Shown: piece by piece, positions 20,351 to 21,811 of the stretch
How positions within the stretch are numbered: the first letter of the stretch is position 1
Layout: each line of letters starts with the position of its first letter
DNA from: Mnemiopsis leidyi
Lineage: Eukaryota > Ctenophora > Tentaculata > Lobata > Bolinopsidae
Length of the DNA: 21,811 bases
Reading direction: 5' to 3'
NCBI GenBank assembly: GCA_000226015.1
Contig: JH153850.1
Location: 223,513 to 245,323 of the forward strand
Notes under the pieces: model-generated
The model's database searches: none
Seen by the model: only the letters and a program-made list of their open reading frames with translations
What the model was told of the DNA's origin: nothing
Made by a program: the position numbers and the translations under genes

Positions 20351-21572
20351 TTTCATGTCGTTATATGTTTCTCTTACAATAACAATAAACTTGTACGAGT
20401 ATGGTTTTATGATGAAATAAGTAAAAAGTTAAAAAAGTTATAGAGTGACTAAGAAAGACAGTAAGCATGGTTGGGTATCGAGGCTATAGCCATATTGTTA
20501 AGAGAAGACTTAAAGAGCATGTTGCAATACCATATAGTATTACAGACTGAGCATGAACAAAGGTGGACTCTAGAACTGCTAAAGTGGCGACTTAAACAGT
20601 TGGCGTGCAATCTATTAAACCTTTGGAGAATAATTCTCTCTTTATACAGGGATCCATCAATGGGTTATGGGGCTGTGCAGTTTACAAACTTTACATGCTT
20701 GTAACTTGGAGGTAATTAGTTACGCAAAACTGTCTGGAGTGTAAATACAATAAATGTAAAGTTTAGATCAACCAGCTAACTTATTGAGATCTTCCATCAG
20801 CACGAATCTGTTCAGTGTAGTTTAAGTTAATTACACAGTTCATATTGTATTAGAATTTGTTGCAGTGATCCATAATAATCTAGCCGTATTGATTTACCCG
20901 CATTGCTAGTTTGCTAGTCTATATAAATATATAGATTTTGTGGTAGAAGACGTTGCATCTGCAGAAAAAGATAAATTGCAGTGCACAGTACTGCTTTAAA
21001 ACTCCGCGTGTATAAAATATGCTCGATTTATTAAACACGTTTTTAAAATATTTTTCTGCATGATGCGAGAGCGGGATGATATCAGAAAAGATTTTATTAT
21101 GCTACAATTGGAGTGTATTGTGAAATGAATGCAATCAAGTGGATTGGTTATGATTTATACAGCATCCTGTTGTTTTCAAAACATTACACTTAAGTGAAAA
21201 TCTTGTAAATGTGTACACATTGTTATCACACAGCGAAAATCTTGTAAATGTGCTCGCATTGCTTAAATTGTACAAGCCAATTTTCTTTGGAAACAAGGTT
21301 TACGTCTGATAACTTGGGAAACAACAACAATGTTTTATGTCCGCTTATAAAACAAACACTATTTGTATATATTTCAACACTACAAATTAAATACATTTAT
21401 TGAGGTGTGTGATGGCAGTCTAGTAGACACACACCCCGTGAAAGGATACTAGTGAACACAGAGGACACATCATACGTGCCACTCTGCCGAACAAAAGCTC
21501 TTTCTGGTAGCTATACTTGTTTGTTTTGTCAAAGACTTTTCTCAGCTTCAAGTTCATTCTCGTGTGTTCGTC
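20351..21572. other. MAGUK intron and retroelement-like 5' flank
   Basis: No exon for the first half of the SH3 domain could be found here on the minus strand, so the intron probably continues past the edge. The ORF at 20471-20704 shows no recognisable motif. From about 21400 the sequence may be the 5' region of the element whose ORF starts at 21573. Confidence 0.4.
21196..21265. repeat. Two-copy 39-nt direct repeat
   Basis: GAAAATCTTGTAAATGTG occurs at 21196-21213 and 21235-21252. A CATTG follows in each, after TACA in the first and CTCG in the second. It is short and diverged. Confidence 0.7.
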
Positions 21573-21811
21573 ATGGTTGATCTTTCATTCAAAGTTAAGG
21601 GAACCACACGTAAAGGCAAACTTCTGAAAACTATTTCGGAGGCAGAAAAGTTATCTGATGCTAAAATTGTTTTGAGTGGTGCTTGTTCAGTCTGTACCAA
21701 TGAAGTTTCAGATGTTAATCAGATCATTGAATGTCCTACTTGCAAAGAAAAATTTCATGTTCCTTGTTTAACATACTCTCTCCCAGAAGATACTATCACA
21801 GCTCTCCAATC
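21573..21811 (+). CDS. PHD-like zinc-finger ORF, truncated by the window edge
   Basis: An open frame of 79 codons starts MVDLSFKVKGTTRKGK and runs off the right end without a stop. Residues ~42-70 contain CSVC, then CPTCKEKFHVPCL, the first half of a C4HC3 PHD-type zinc finger. A basic N-terminus followed by a PHD finger is seen in ORF1 proteins of some CR1-like non-LTR retrotransposons, and the ORF sits inside a MAGUK intron on the opposite strand, so a retroelement ORF is the favoured reading. A cellular PHD gene cannot be excluded without the downstream sequence. Confidence 0.55.
   Translation, partial: MVDLSFKVKGTTRKGKLLKTISEAEKLSDAKIVLSGACSVCTNEVSDVNQIIECPTCKEKFHVPCLTYSLPEDTITALQ

Noticed and set aside
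20471..20704. 77-codon plus-strand ORF
   Set aside because: It begins at a non-ATG codon in context, shows no motif, and lies in a MAGUK intron.

Overview
The window is animal (metazoan) nuclear DNA, AT-rich by eye. Genes are split by GT-AG introns, with AATAAA-type polyadenylation signals and many low-complexity or transposon-like stretches. The metazoan call rests on a p55-type MAGUK scaffold gene and a CCDC97 orthologue. The phylum cannot be fixed from sequence alone; a non-vertebrate such as a cnidarian is a guess.

Layout. Positions 1-2240 hold no gene I recognise. There are two blocks rich in GAGCC/GGCTC and GTACTTAA words (1-310 and about 1420-1710), a promoter-like stretch (380-720) and two diverged 135-bp tandem repeats (1072-1365). 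At 2242-2967 and 3609-4337 lie two intronless tandem paralogues of an uncharacterised protein family. Their first ~310 nt are nearly identical and the rest is strongly diverged. At 5132-12975 is a six-exon CCDC97 gene (324 codons after joining), with a 5.5-kb third intron, an 11-nt tandem array of branch-point-like words, and a last intron that is open in frame. At 13696-15451 is a five-exon gene for a basic protein I do not recognise, behind a putative E2F/ETS promoter and an untranslated first exon. On the minus strand, 20246-17236 carries the C-terminal half of a p55 MAGUK gene (end of SH3, hook, guanylate-kinase domain, stop). The rest of that gene lies beyond the right edge. At 21573-21811 a PHD-like zinc-finger ORF runs off the window, probably the start of a retroelement ORF.

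The most unusual structure is in the MAGUK gene. A 453-bp segment containing a whole 208-nt guanylate-kinase exon is present twice, with one mismatch seen. The copies are separated by a 202-bp near-perfect palindrome that looks like a MITE. Because 208 is not a multiple of 3, a transcript containing both copies would be frameshifted, so one copy must be skipped.

The genes do not form a pathway. One thematic link is that CCDC97 is a partner of SF3B, which recognises branch sites, and its own gene contains a reiterated branch-point-like array. Exon borders were read by eye from splice consensus, reading-frame phase and protein similarity; no search was run.
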